Assembly (NCBI GenBank): GCA_964512995.1
Contig: CAZELM010000058.1
Location: 1-24,321, forward strand
Source: CAZELM01 sp964512995
Lineage (GTDB): Bacteria > CSSED10-310
DNA length: 24,321 nucleotides
Direction: 5' to 3'
Below the pieces are notes generated by a model. That model ran no database searches and was not told where the DNA came from. It saw only the letters and a list, made by a program, of their open reading frames with translations. Positions 7,692 to 13,784 of the stretch are shown in pieces. The translations under genes and the position numbers were made by a program. Positions within the stretch are counted from its first letter, which is position 1. Every line of letters starts with the position of its first letter.

Positions 7692-8975
7692 TCAAAACAT
7701 CTTGGTCTTCCGCAATAAATACCCCAGATACCTCGACCGCATCTGATCAGACGCCATCATCTGCTTCACTGGAGGCAGCTTCAGGATCACTCCCAGGATC
7801 GCAGCCATCGCCCGATGACTCAGATACGCCTGATCGTCAAAAATCAAATGCTGCAGTTTCCCCCGCTCAATCGCCATCAATACCACCCGATGAACGGAAT
7901 TGACCGGCGTGATCAGCCGGTTTGCTCTCGATACCAGTTCAATACATCCCACTGGACATACCCGGACACAAATACCACACCCCAGACAGATATCCTCGTC
8001 AATCCCCGCAATCCTGGCTCCATTCCTCTCACTCTCCCCGCCCGGTGAAATGGATATCGCTTCCACAGGACACACCTTCGCGCATTTTCCACACCCGACA
8101 CACCGCTCCCGATCGATCTTCGGAAGAAAATGCGTCGTATGAACGGGCGTCAGGAATCCGAACCGTTTCGCCGCCAGCAACGCTTCGCAACAGCATCCGC
8201 AGCAGTTGCAGATGAAATTCACTCCCTCCTGCACATTTTCCCCGAATTGAACCAGATGATATGAATATGCGCGTTGAATCATATCGAAACATTCGCTCCG
8301 GTCGATGGCTCGGGCGAGTCCATGCCTGATCAGTGATGCGGCGGATGTATTGAGTGTCAGACAGATTTCCATTGGAGCCGCACATGCTTTCCCCAGATGC
8401 GACATCTTATGCCGGCAGTAACAGATTCCCACGCCGATCTGGCGGGCGGATTCGATGATCGCAGAAGCCCGTTCATAATCCAGAACCTGGAGCTGATTCG
8501 CCGCTGACAACGCCGGTTCATGCACCAGAATGCGGCCCAGTTGCGTCTCCCCTTCGGTGAACAAACTCAAAATGAACTCATCTTCCACATTCAGATATTG
8601 ATAAAACAGCGCAGACAATGCTTTTTGGTCGATATCACCCCGGACACGCATCAGAGAAAACTCAAAGAATCCAGCCATTGGTGGCGGCAATACATAGACG
8701 GACTCGCCATCCCGGTCGATATCCAGCAGCATTCCACGATCCGACAGATCATCCAGAATCCGCTGAGTTTCCACCTGTGGCTTCTTCCAGAGCCGTGCTG
8801 CTTTTTTCGCTGTGAAGGGTTTGATCGGAACGAGCGACAACAATGCCGCTTCCGTTTCATTCAGGAGAATCTTCAGAATCCGAAACAGAATCTCCGAACG
8901 GGTGGCGGTCTGCGGATACCGGTCCAGCCGATCCATCAGTTTTTCATAACTGGAGCGTAATGGTTGATGCGCCAT
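7692..8975 (-). CDS. 4Fe-4S dicluster protein with N-terminal winged-helix-like region
   Basis: This is a 427-residue protein. The first 110 residues look like a winged-helix domain (SEILFRILKILLNETEAALL, then AARLWKKPQVETQRILDDL and DRGMLLDIDRDGESVYVLPP). A cysteine-rich centre follows: CYCRHKMSHLGKACAAPMEIC and CNCCGCCCEALL. The C-terminal third is a two-cluster ferredoxin domain, with CVGCGKCAKVCP (about 293-304) and CLGCGICVRVCP (about 332-343), each able to bind one [4Fe-4S] cluster. Similar proteins are common in sulfate reducers and other anaerobes, but the partner and electron donor are unknown. The strong site AAGGAGG precedes the ATG at 8975. No redox partner is adjacent. It is intact and has no predicted membrane segment, so it is likely cytoplasmic. 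Confidence 0.88.
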   Translation of the reverse strand: MAHQPLRSSYEKLMDRLDRYPQTATRSEILFRILKILLNETEAALLSLVPIKPFTAKKAARLWKKPQVETQRILDDLSDRGMLLDIDRDGESVYVLPPPMAGFFEFSLMRVRGDIDQKALSALFYQYLNVEDEFILSLFTEGETQLGRILVHEPALSAANQLQVLDYERASAIIESARQIGVGICYCRHKMSHLGKACAAPMEICLTLNTSAASLIRHGLARAIDRSECFDMIQRAYSYHLVQFGENVQEGVNFICNCCGCCCEALLAAKRFGFLTPVHTTHFLPKIDRERCVGCGKCAKVCPVEAISISPGGESERNGARIAGIDEDICLGCGICVRVCPVGCIELVSRANRLITPVNSVHRVVLMAIERGKLQHLIFDDQAYLSHRAMAAILGVILKLPPVKQMMASDQMRSRYLGYLLRKTKMF

Positions 8976-9197
8976 CCTGCACCTCCTTAAGTCCGATCAA
9001 TTTTCTCCATTCAGATTATACCGCATATCGTCCATGAAAACTGCACCCTTTTTAATTGACATCAAAACATGTGCCGCCTCTGTTTTGTTCATTTTCAGCC
9101 ATGCTGAATTCAATTTGATTCCATGCCGTTCACTATCTGGGCAACGCATTGACACCTGCAGAGAATTTCACGATGATAAAAATGAAGGGTAATAGAT

Positions 9198-9392
9198 ATG
9201 GCACCCGAAGAAGTGTGGATAGAGTTTAAAAAATGATCTAACGAAGCTCAGCACCAAGTGATAGATTTTATACACTTCTTGCGGACTCGTCGTGAAACAG
9301 CACAGCCGCCATGCAAGTGGAAGCGGCGATTGATCGAAACAGAATCCTTCATCGGGATGTGGCAGGACCGCTCGGACACGGAGTCGGAGTGA
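9198..9392 (+). pseudogene. Decayed type II antitoxin (DUF2281/VapB-like) with an in-frame stop
   Basis: Sixty-four codons are open except for TGA at 9234-9236. The translation reads MAPEEVWIEFKK, stop, then SNEAQHQVIDFIHFLRTRR and a tail with ETESFIGMWQDRSD. This matches a common antitoxin layout: an N-terminal 'P.EIW.EF..L..EAQ..V.DFI.FL..R' helix pair and a C-terminal 'FIGMW.DR.D..DS' toxin-binding tail. The tail is cut right after this motif, close to where a dispersed repeat begins (9404). No toxin gene follows. Purine-rich AAGGG upstream could be the old ribosome site. The family call is from motif memory. Confidence 0.6.
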
Positions 9393-9403
9393 TATGAAGG
9401 ATG

Positions 9404-9490
9404 TTATCTTGAATCCGCCTGACATTTTGAGTAATCAAATAGGGAATGGTGATAGACTGCTTGAAATCACATTGTTTCAGGATAGATTTA
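9404..9490 (+). repeat. Dispersed repeat, copy A
   Basis: This segment (starting TTATCTTGAATCCGCCTGA and ending GGATAGATTTA) is about 88% identical by eye to 12529-12613. It ends directly before the ribosome site of the methyltransferase gene. Several differences fall in third codon positions of one frame (NPPDILSNQIGN...), hinting that the repeat was once protein coding. Confidence 0.8.
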
Positions 9491-9505
9491 AGGAGATTTA
9501 CCAGA

Positions 9506-10252
9506 ATGGACATCCCGCGAATATTCAACATCACTGAACGTGCTCATCGCATCCATAACCCAATCACACCCGAAAAGCTCGCCACTCTCGGAGCGGCGTT
9601 GCGTCTGGAACCGGGAACCCGAGTGCTCGACCTCGGCAGCGGTTCGGGAGAGATGCTTTGCACCTGGGCGCGTGATCACGGCATCATCGGCACCGGCATC
9701 GACATGAGCCGGTTTTTCACCGAGCAAGCGAAAATCCGTGCTGAAGAACTCGGCGTCGCCGATCAAGTCAAGTTCATCCATGGCGATGCTGCCGGGTTCG
9801 TCTCTGACGAAAAGGTCGGTGTGGCAGCCTGTGTCGGTGCCACCTGGATCGGCGGGGGAGTCACCGGCACGATCGAGCTTCTGGCGCGGAGCCTGCTCAC
9901 CGGAGGGATCATCCTCATCGGCGAGCCCTACTGGCGGCAGTTACCGCTGACTGAAGATGTTGTCAAAGGGTGTCTTGCCAACTCGATCTCCGACTTTCTC
10001 ATGCTTCCGGAACTTCTCGCGTCTTTCGGCTCCCTTGGCTGCGATGTCGTTGAAATGATTCTGGCTGACCAGGACGGCTGGGACAGATACGAAGCGGCCA
10101 AATGGCTCACCATGCGCCGGTGGCTTGAAGCCAATCCCGGTGACGAGTTAGCCAAAGAGGTTCGCGCCCAATTGACTTCGGAACCCAAGCGCTACGCCGC
10201 GTACACGCGTGAATATCTGGGCTGGGGTGTGTTTGCACTGATGCCCCGGTGA
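9506..10252 (+). CDS. Class I SAM-dependent methyltransferase
   Basis: This is a 248-residue protein. Motif I is VLDLGSGSGEMLC (about residues 41-53), followed by the ribose-binding acidic loop GIDMSRFF, a motif II/III region with IHGDAAGF, and GGIILIGEPYW after the third strand. This is the Methyltransf_25/31-like fold of small-molecule methyltransferases, and the substrate is unknown. The start is ATG at 9506 with AAGGAG 9 bp upstream; the frame is open 60 bp further, but only through the dispersed repeat. It sits at the left end of an accessory region and has no partner. GC content and codon choice look higher than in its immediate flanks, consistent with separate acquisition. Confidence 0.85.
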   Translation: MDIPRIFNITERAHRIHNPITPEKLATLGAALRLEPGTRVLDLGSGSGEMLCTWARDHGIIGTGIDMSRFFTEQAKIRAEELGVADQVKFIHGDAAGFVSDEKVGVAACVGATWIGGGVTGTIELLARSLLTGGIILIGEPYWRQLPLTEDVVKGCLANSISDFLMLPELLASFGSLGCDVVEMILADQDGWDRYEAAKWLTMRRWLEANPGDELAKEVRAQLTSEPKRYAAYTREYLGWGVFALMPR

Positions 10253-10408
10253 GCATGGCATCTTCAACTTTCGCACATTCAAGATCCTTTCCTGAAACGT
10301 CTTAAAGAAAAGATTGCCCAGCCTGTGGATCCACTGGACAGCACAAAAAAACTGAGATTTTCACAGGATCAACGGCTGCCAGTTATCCGCAAAGCGTTGG
10401 CTCACGAG

Positions 10409-10948
10409 ATGACGAAACTGAAACGACAAATCGTGGTCGTACCCTACGATCCCCAATGGCCCGTAATGTTCAAAAATGAAGTGGCGGCCATTTCACGGGT
10501 TCTCGGAGATCACATCATACACAGCCACCACATTGGCAGCACAGCCGTGCCCGGATTGAAGGCCAAACCGACGATCGATATCCTGCTTGAAGTGAAAGAC
10601 GTCACTTTGCTGGATGAGTACGATGCCGGAATGAACAGTCTTGGGTACATACTCAAAGGGGAGCATGGTATTCCTGGCCGGCGGTTCTACCTGAAAGGCC
10701 TCTACAACCGCACGCACCACGTTCATGCTTTCAATGTTGGTTCAACGCACGTACGGAGACACACGGCTTTTCGTGACTACTTGATTGCGCATCCATCCAT
10801 TGCCAGGGAATATGAAGAACTGAAACTTCGGTGTGCGGCTGAGTGTGACAATGACAGCAACAAATATTGCGATGGAAAAGATGAATTCGTTCGTGAGCAC
10901 GAACGGAGAGCGATAGAATGGTGTAAGTGCCAACGATATAAGGGTTGA
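10409..10948 (+). CDS. GrpB/UPF0157 family protein (nucleotidyltransferase fold)
   Basis: This 179-residue protein has the GrpB family landmarks: VVPYDPQWPVMFKNE at the N-terminus, the nucleotidyltransferase-like HHIGSTAVPGLKAKPTIDIL (about residues 43-62) with its Gly-Ser and two Asp/Glu positions, a basic HVHAFNVGSTHVRRH block, and FRDYLIAHP. The family has the polymerase-beta nucleotidyltransferase fold; the molecular role is generally unknown. The open frame extends to a GTG at 10325, but those 28 residues look unrelated to the family, and the ATG at 10409 fits known starts, though its ribosome site is weak. The upstream part may be a relic of another gene. Confidence 0.82.
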   Translation: MTKLKRQIVVVPYDPQWPVMFKNEVAAISRVLGDHIIHSHHIGSTAVPGLKAKPTIDILLEVKDVTLLDEYDAGMNSLGYILKGEHGIPGRRFYLKGLYNRTHHVHAFNVGSTHVRRHTAFRDYLIAHPSIAREYEELKLRCAAECDNDSNKYCDGKDEFVREHERRAIEWCKCQRYKG

Positions 10949-11008
10949 ACAATCCGCGTTATGATCGATTGATTTCTATTTTCTCCTGCTGCTTCAGCGA
11001 CTCATCAT

Positions 11009-11129
11009 AATCTGTGAAATCAGCGCTATCCGTTTAATCTGCGGTTCAGACAATTACCATGGAATTTGCAATAAACCGGGGTCAATGTCTGAACCGGTGA
11101 TTACGCTGATGTTTGGGATTACACAGATT
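11009..11129. repeat. 121-bp palindromic element (two 43-bp inverted arms)
   Basis: Left arm 11009-11051 (AATCTGTGAAATCAGCGC ... GGTTCAGAC) and right arm 11087-11129 (GTCTGAACCGG ... ACACAGATT) are imperfect reverse complements with a 35-bp spacer. No coding frame is present. It looks like a MITE- or REP-type dispersed hairpin element; its innermost 15 bp recur at 19845-19859. Confidence 0.7.
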
Positions 11130-11173
11130 GGGGATACTCGAATCGGGGTGGTCAGCTTTGCTCGGTCCATTTA

Positions 11174-11305
11174 ATTGAAATCGCATTGTGTGTTAGGAAA
11201 GATTTGCCATGACACCAATTTTAGAGTTTTAGGCCGACCCGTTTTTGATGCTGAAAGGTGTTTAGACTGGACCAGCCTTTATCCTGGTTAGCGCTTAAAT
11301 TCTGG
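11174..11305 (+). repeat. Dispersed repeat, copy C
   Basis: It shares with copy B the blocks TTGAAATCGCATTGT, ACACCAATT, AGGCCGACCCGTTTTTGAT, CTGAAAGGTGTTTAGAC and TAAATTCTGG in the same order. It lies directly upstream of the promoter of the AbrB gene. Confidence 0.75.
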
Positions 11306-11321
11306 GCATGGCGCTTGTAAC

Positions 11322-11350
11322 TTGACAATTAAGGTGGTTACGGATAGAAT
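11322..11350 (+). promoter_or_regulatory. Sigma-70-type promoter of the abrB-PIN pair
   Basis: Consensus -35 TTGACA (11322-11327), a 17-bp spacer and -10 TAGAAT (11345-11350), 35 bp before the ATG of the antitoxin gene. It sits just after dispersed repeat copy C. Confidence 0.65.
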
Positions 11351-11385
11351 CTTACCGGTAAAATCCATTTGCATGGAGGTGAAAA

Positions 11386-11649
11386 ATGTCTGAGCCTGCA
11401 ACCACAAGAATGTCAACAAAGGGTCAGGTCGTCATCCCAGAAGAAATACGCAACAGACTGGGGCTTAAGCCCGGTTCCCGCTTCGTTGTCGTCGGGCAAG
11501 GAGATGTCATTATGCTAAAAACTATTTCAGCGCCCAGCATAGATCAGTTCGATGACCTTATCTCCGAGGCTCGGCGCAGTGCCAAACGAGCGGGAATGAA
11601 GCAGTCTGATGTTGCAGCAGCAGTAAAGCGAGTTCGAGGCAAGCGGTGA
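11386..11649 (+). CDS. AbrB/MazE/SpoVT-type antitoxin
   Basis: This 87-residue protein has the swapped-hairpin AbrB DNA-binding domain at residues 6-50: TRMSTKGQVVIPEEIRNRLG, then LKPGSRFVVV. The helical C-terminal half (SIDQFDDLISEARRSAKRAG) would bind a toxin. Such antitoxins neutralise PIN-domain RNases and repress their own operon. It starts at ATG 11386 behind GGAGG, and has a consensus promoter upstream. Its stop overlaps the GTG of the PIN gene by 3 bp (GTGA), the usual toxin-antitoxin layout. The antitoxin is intact while the toxin is broken. Confidence 0.9.
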   Translation: MSEPATTRMSTKGQVVIPEEIRNRLGLKPGSRFVVVGQGDVIMLKTISAPSIDQFDDLISEARRSAKRAGMKQSDVAAAVKRVRGKR

Positions 11650-11925
11650 GGGTAATCCTCGACACGAATGTGTTTGTCTCCGGTGTGTTTTTCTCAGGAC
11701 CTCCGCATGAGATTCTGAGAGCATGGAGGGAAGGCCGATTTCAAATGGTACTTTCACCAGAAATTCTTGAAGAGTATCGCAGAGTTGGAATTGATCTTGC
11801 TCGCCACTATCATAAATGACAGCGCTAACTCAGAAATGGAACGAATAATCGCCTTGCTTTTCGCATTTTTCGTAGCTGAAATCCGCTCGAAGTCAAACGA
11901 TGATTGGAAATATCAAAGCTTTTAG
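11646..11925 (+). pseudogene. Frameshifted PIN-domain toxin (VapC-like)
   Basis: GTG 11646 opens a PIN domain: RVILDTNVFVSGVFFSGPPH with the first catalytic Asp, then EGRFQMVLSPEILEEYRRV with the conserved Glu. The frame ends at TGA 11817-11819 after 57 codons. A +2-frame continuation (NDSANSEMERIIALLFAFFV) resembles the next PIN helices and runs to 11925, but the later Asp-rich catalytic motif (DPDDD) is missing. The toxin is therefore frameshifted and 3'-truncated (a full PIN toxin is about 130-150 residues) and should be inactive. Confidence 0.75.
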
Positions 11926-12078
11926 CCGAGGATTACCATTCATTTCCAACGTCAGACCCTGACCGACTATACCACACCTCTAAAAAGATTTACCATATTT
12001 GTCAGTTTCGAAGCAAGATCAGCAAGTAAAACGATCTGGAGATATTTTGTTGTTTTATTTGTTGACAAGATGAAACAG

Positions 12079-12136
12079 TGGTTTTATGATCTCATTATCG
12101 TTCCCAAGGAATAGTAATGGAAGGGATCATAAACCA
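12079..12136. repeat. 58-bp imperfect palindrome upstream of the integrase relic
   Basis: The left arm TGGTTTTATGATCTCATTA... and right arm ...GGGATCATAAACCA are imperfect reverse complements extending almost to the centre, with a loop of about 5 nt. It may be a transcription terminator, a recombination-site remnant or a MITE. There is no coding frame. Confidence 0.45.
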
Positions 12137-12184
12137 GAATTACTTACGAAATACAAGCAATCCGAGTCGAGTATTAACGATCAG

Positions 12185-12516
12185 CCAAATGCGAACCGGG
12201 AAAAGTGATGGCAATATGTTTTTCCTTCAAGAACCGGTGGAGTAATAAGCAGATGAAGAAACAAAGCTGGCATCAAATCGACGAATCGATCGGACAGATG
12301 GCAGTGAAGAGTGCGGTGGCTGATACTGGGAAAATCCGGCATACAACGTATCAGACATTCAGGTATTCATTCGCGACACCCCTGCTGGCTGCGAGATATG
12401 ATATCCGGACGGTGCAGGAACTCCTGGGTCACAGTGATGTAAAAACGACTATGATTTACACGCATATTCTGAACCGGGGCGGTAAAGGGGTTCAGAGTCC
12501 TCTGGATTCGTTATAA
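12185..12516 (+). pseudogene. intI: Degenerate integron integrase (IntI), C-terminal remnant
   Basis: Only the last third of a tyrosine recombinase remains. Codons from 12185 read PNANREK, stop (12206), WQYVFPSRTGG..., which matches the IntI-specific 'PNA.REW.WQYVFPS' segment. A further stop and frameshift follow. The frame from about 12253 then gives HQIDESIGQMAVKSAV and TFRYSFATPLLAARYDIRTV, QELLGHSDVKTTMIYTHIL, NRGGKGVQSPLD, the IntI C-terminus. The catalytic Arg, the GH-box His and the Tyr nucleophile survive, but the HxxR box reads QTFR (His to Gln) and THLL reads TPLL. The N-terminus and most of the catalytic domain are absent. The gene reads in the same direction as the cassettes that follow its 3' end, the layout of 'reverse' integrons. 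Confidence 0.82.
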
Positions 12517-12528
12517 AAAAGGAGACTC

Positions 12529-12693
12529 TTATCTTGAATCCGCCTGAAATGTTGAGTAATCAAATAGGGAACGTTAATCAACTGCTTGAAATTACATTGT
12601 TTCGGGATAGATTTAACACAAAACCAATTAGCGTATCAGGCCGACCCGTTTTTGATACTGAAAGGTTTTTAGACCGGATCAGCCTAAATTCTG
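12529..12693 (+). repeat. Dispersed repeat, copy B (longest copy)
   Basis: It begins TTATCTTGAATCCGCCTGA, just after the integrase relic stop. The left half matches copy A (9404-9490) and the right half matches copy C (11220-11305). One frame is open across it (NPPEMLSNQIGNVNQLLEIT..., then GRPVFDTERFLDRISLNSG). I do not recognise the encoded sequence. It may be a relic of a mobile-element gene. Confidence 0.8.
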
Positions 12694-12744
12694 GTTCGGC
12701 GAAATCATACAGTGCTATTGCGTGTTTTCATGGAGGGATTAACA

Positions 12745-13590
12745 ATGGCCAAAATGAGAATCAGCAAGAAATTAGAATTGATAGACGAAATTATCAAGAA
12801 AGGAGAGTCTATTCATCTTAATGATCCAGAAATCACAAAGTGTACGCTGATGCCTCCGCGCGTTTCAGAATTCATAGGTGAACTTGAGAATTTCATAGCG
12901 TTTTTCTGGGGGAAAGACCACCGTTTCATGCTGCAGGTTAAGGCCGCACGTAATATCCAGTTAACCAACCTGCAGGAAAGATACGCTGGTAAAGTAATAG
13001 CAGAGCTAGCGCTTGGAATTGTTATCCCCGTTGCTTGGAACGTTCGTCATATACTTATGCTTGAATTTTATGCAGAAGATGATGGGTTTGTTTCGGAGGT
13101 TGAAAGCTCGTCCGCTAACGCAGCAAATACGTTGATAGCTTTTGATCCGATATTTGGTCCACCAGAGCATGGAGAGCAATTCTTATGTGACGCTTTCATG
13201 ATAATGCCCTTCGATGAAAAATACAAAACAATATATAAAAAGCATGTGTGTAAGGTAATTCAACAAAGCGGACTAGTTATCAAACGGGCAGATGACTTTT
13301 TCTCGCGGAATGATATTCTCAACAACATATGGAGTGGATTGTACCATTGTAAGTTCGTAATTGCAGACTGTTCCGACAGAAATCCTAACGTATTTTATGA
13401 ACTAGGAATTGCCCATACTCTTGGAAAAACTGTGATACTTCTGGCACAGGACATTAATGACATTCCATTTGATATAAGATTGCGACGAATCATCGTATAT
13501 TCTGATAATGCTAAAGGAATAGCCATCCTGGAGGAACAACTGACCGAAGCAATAAAATCAATAGATACGCTTCAGAGCCTCGTCTCTTGA
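12745..13590 (+). CDS. Integron-cassette protein with C-terminal nucleoside-deoxyribosyltransferase/TIR-like domain
   Basis: This is a 281-residue protein. Residues 1 to about 145 match nothing I know. The C-terminal domain (about 148-275) is Rossmann-like: CDAFMIMPFDEKY, RADDFFSRNDILNNIW, then VIADCSDRNPNVFYELGIAH, TLGKTVILLAQ and IPFDIRLRRIIVY. The NPNVFYELGIAH block with its Glu is shared by nucleoside 2-deoxyribosyltransferase-like and TIR-like NAD- or nucleotide-cleaving domains, many found in defence loci. Catalytic activity is inferred only. The start is ATG 12745 with GGAGGG upstream; upstream in-frame codons belong to dispersed repeat B. An attC-like site (13601-13707) follows the stop by 10 bp, the standard cassette geometry. 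Confidence 0.72.
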   Translation: MAKMRISKKLELIDEIIKKGESIHLNDPEITKCTLMPPRVSEFIGELENFIAFFWGKDHRFMLQVKAARNIQLTNLQERYAGKVIAELALGIVIPVAWNVRHILMLEFYAEDDGFVSEVESSSANAANTLIAFDPIFGPPEHGEQFLCDAFMIMPFDEKYKTIYKKHVCKVIQQSGLVIKRADDFFSRNDILNNIWSGLYHCKFVIADCSDRNPNVFYELGIAHTLGKTVILLAQDINDIPFDIRLRRIIVYSDNAKGIAILEEQLTEAIKSIDTLQSLVS

Positions 13591-13600
13591 AAGATTTTTC

Positions 13601-13707
13601 GTCGAACCAGCGCATACACCCGGCACGCTCCGGCGCGAAAGAAGTTCTGATAATACTTAGAATTCGTGACGCGCCTTCGTGTGCGGGTGACGCGCAAAAC
13701 GTTGGGC
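13601..13707 (+). other. attC recombination site 1
   Basis: A 107-bp imperfect palindrome. R'' is GTCGAAC (13601-13607) followed by CAGCGCATACACCCGGCAC. The facing arm GTGCGGGTGACGCGCAAAAC ends in R' GTTGGGC (13701-13707), a perfect GTTRRRY core. Arms pair with the usual unpaired bases. Confidence 0.75.
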
Positions 13708-13784
13708 TGCATTTGCTTGAAATGCTTCAGCGTATTGGGAAGAGCAATACGTTCCCAATCTTCTCTGCAGGAGGATAGTAGAAG

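Noticed and set aside
9168..9425. Minus-strand 85-residue frame
   Set aside because: The plus strand here encodes a recognisable antitoxin relic. The minus translation has no family features.
12205..12516. An intact small recombinase
   Set aside because: IntI sequence upstream of the open frame is readable in another frame with stops, and the HxxR and THLL motifs are mutated, so it is a remnant.
12571..12577. GTTAATC as a cassette or attI core upstream of the TIR-like gene
   Set aside because: It does not fit GTTRRRY, has no paired arm, and lies in a dispersed repeat that is also found outside the array. The left border of the first cassette remains undefined.
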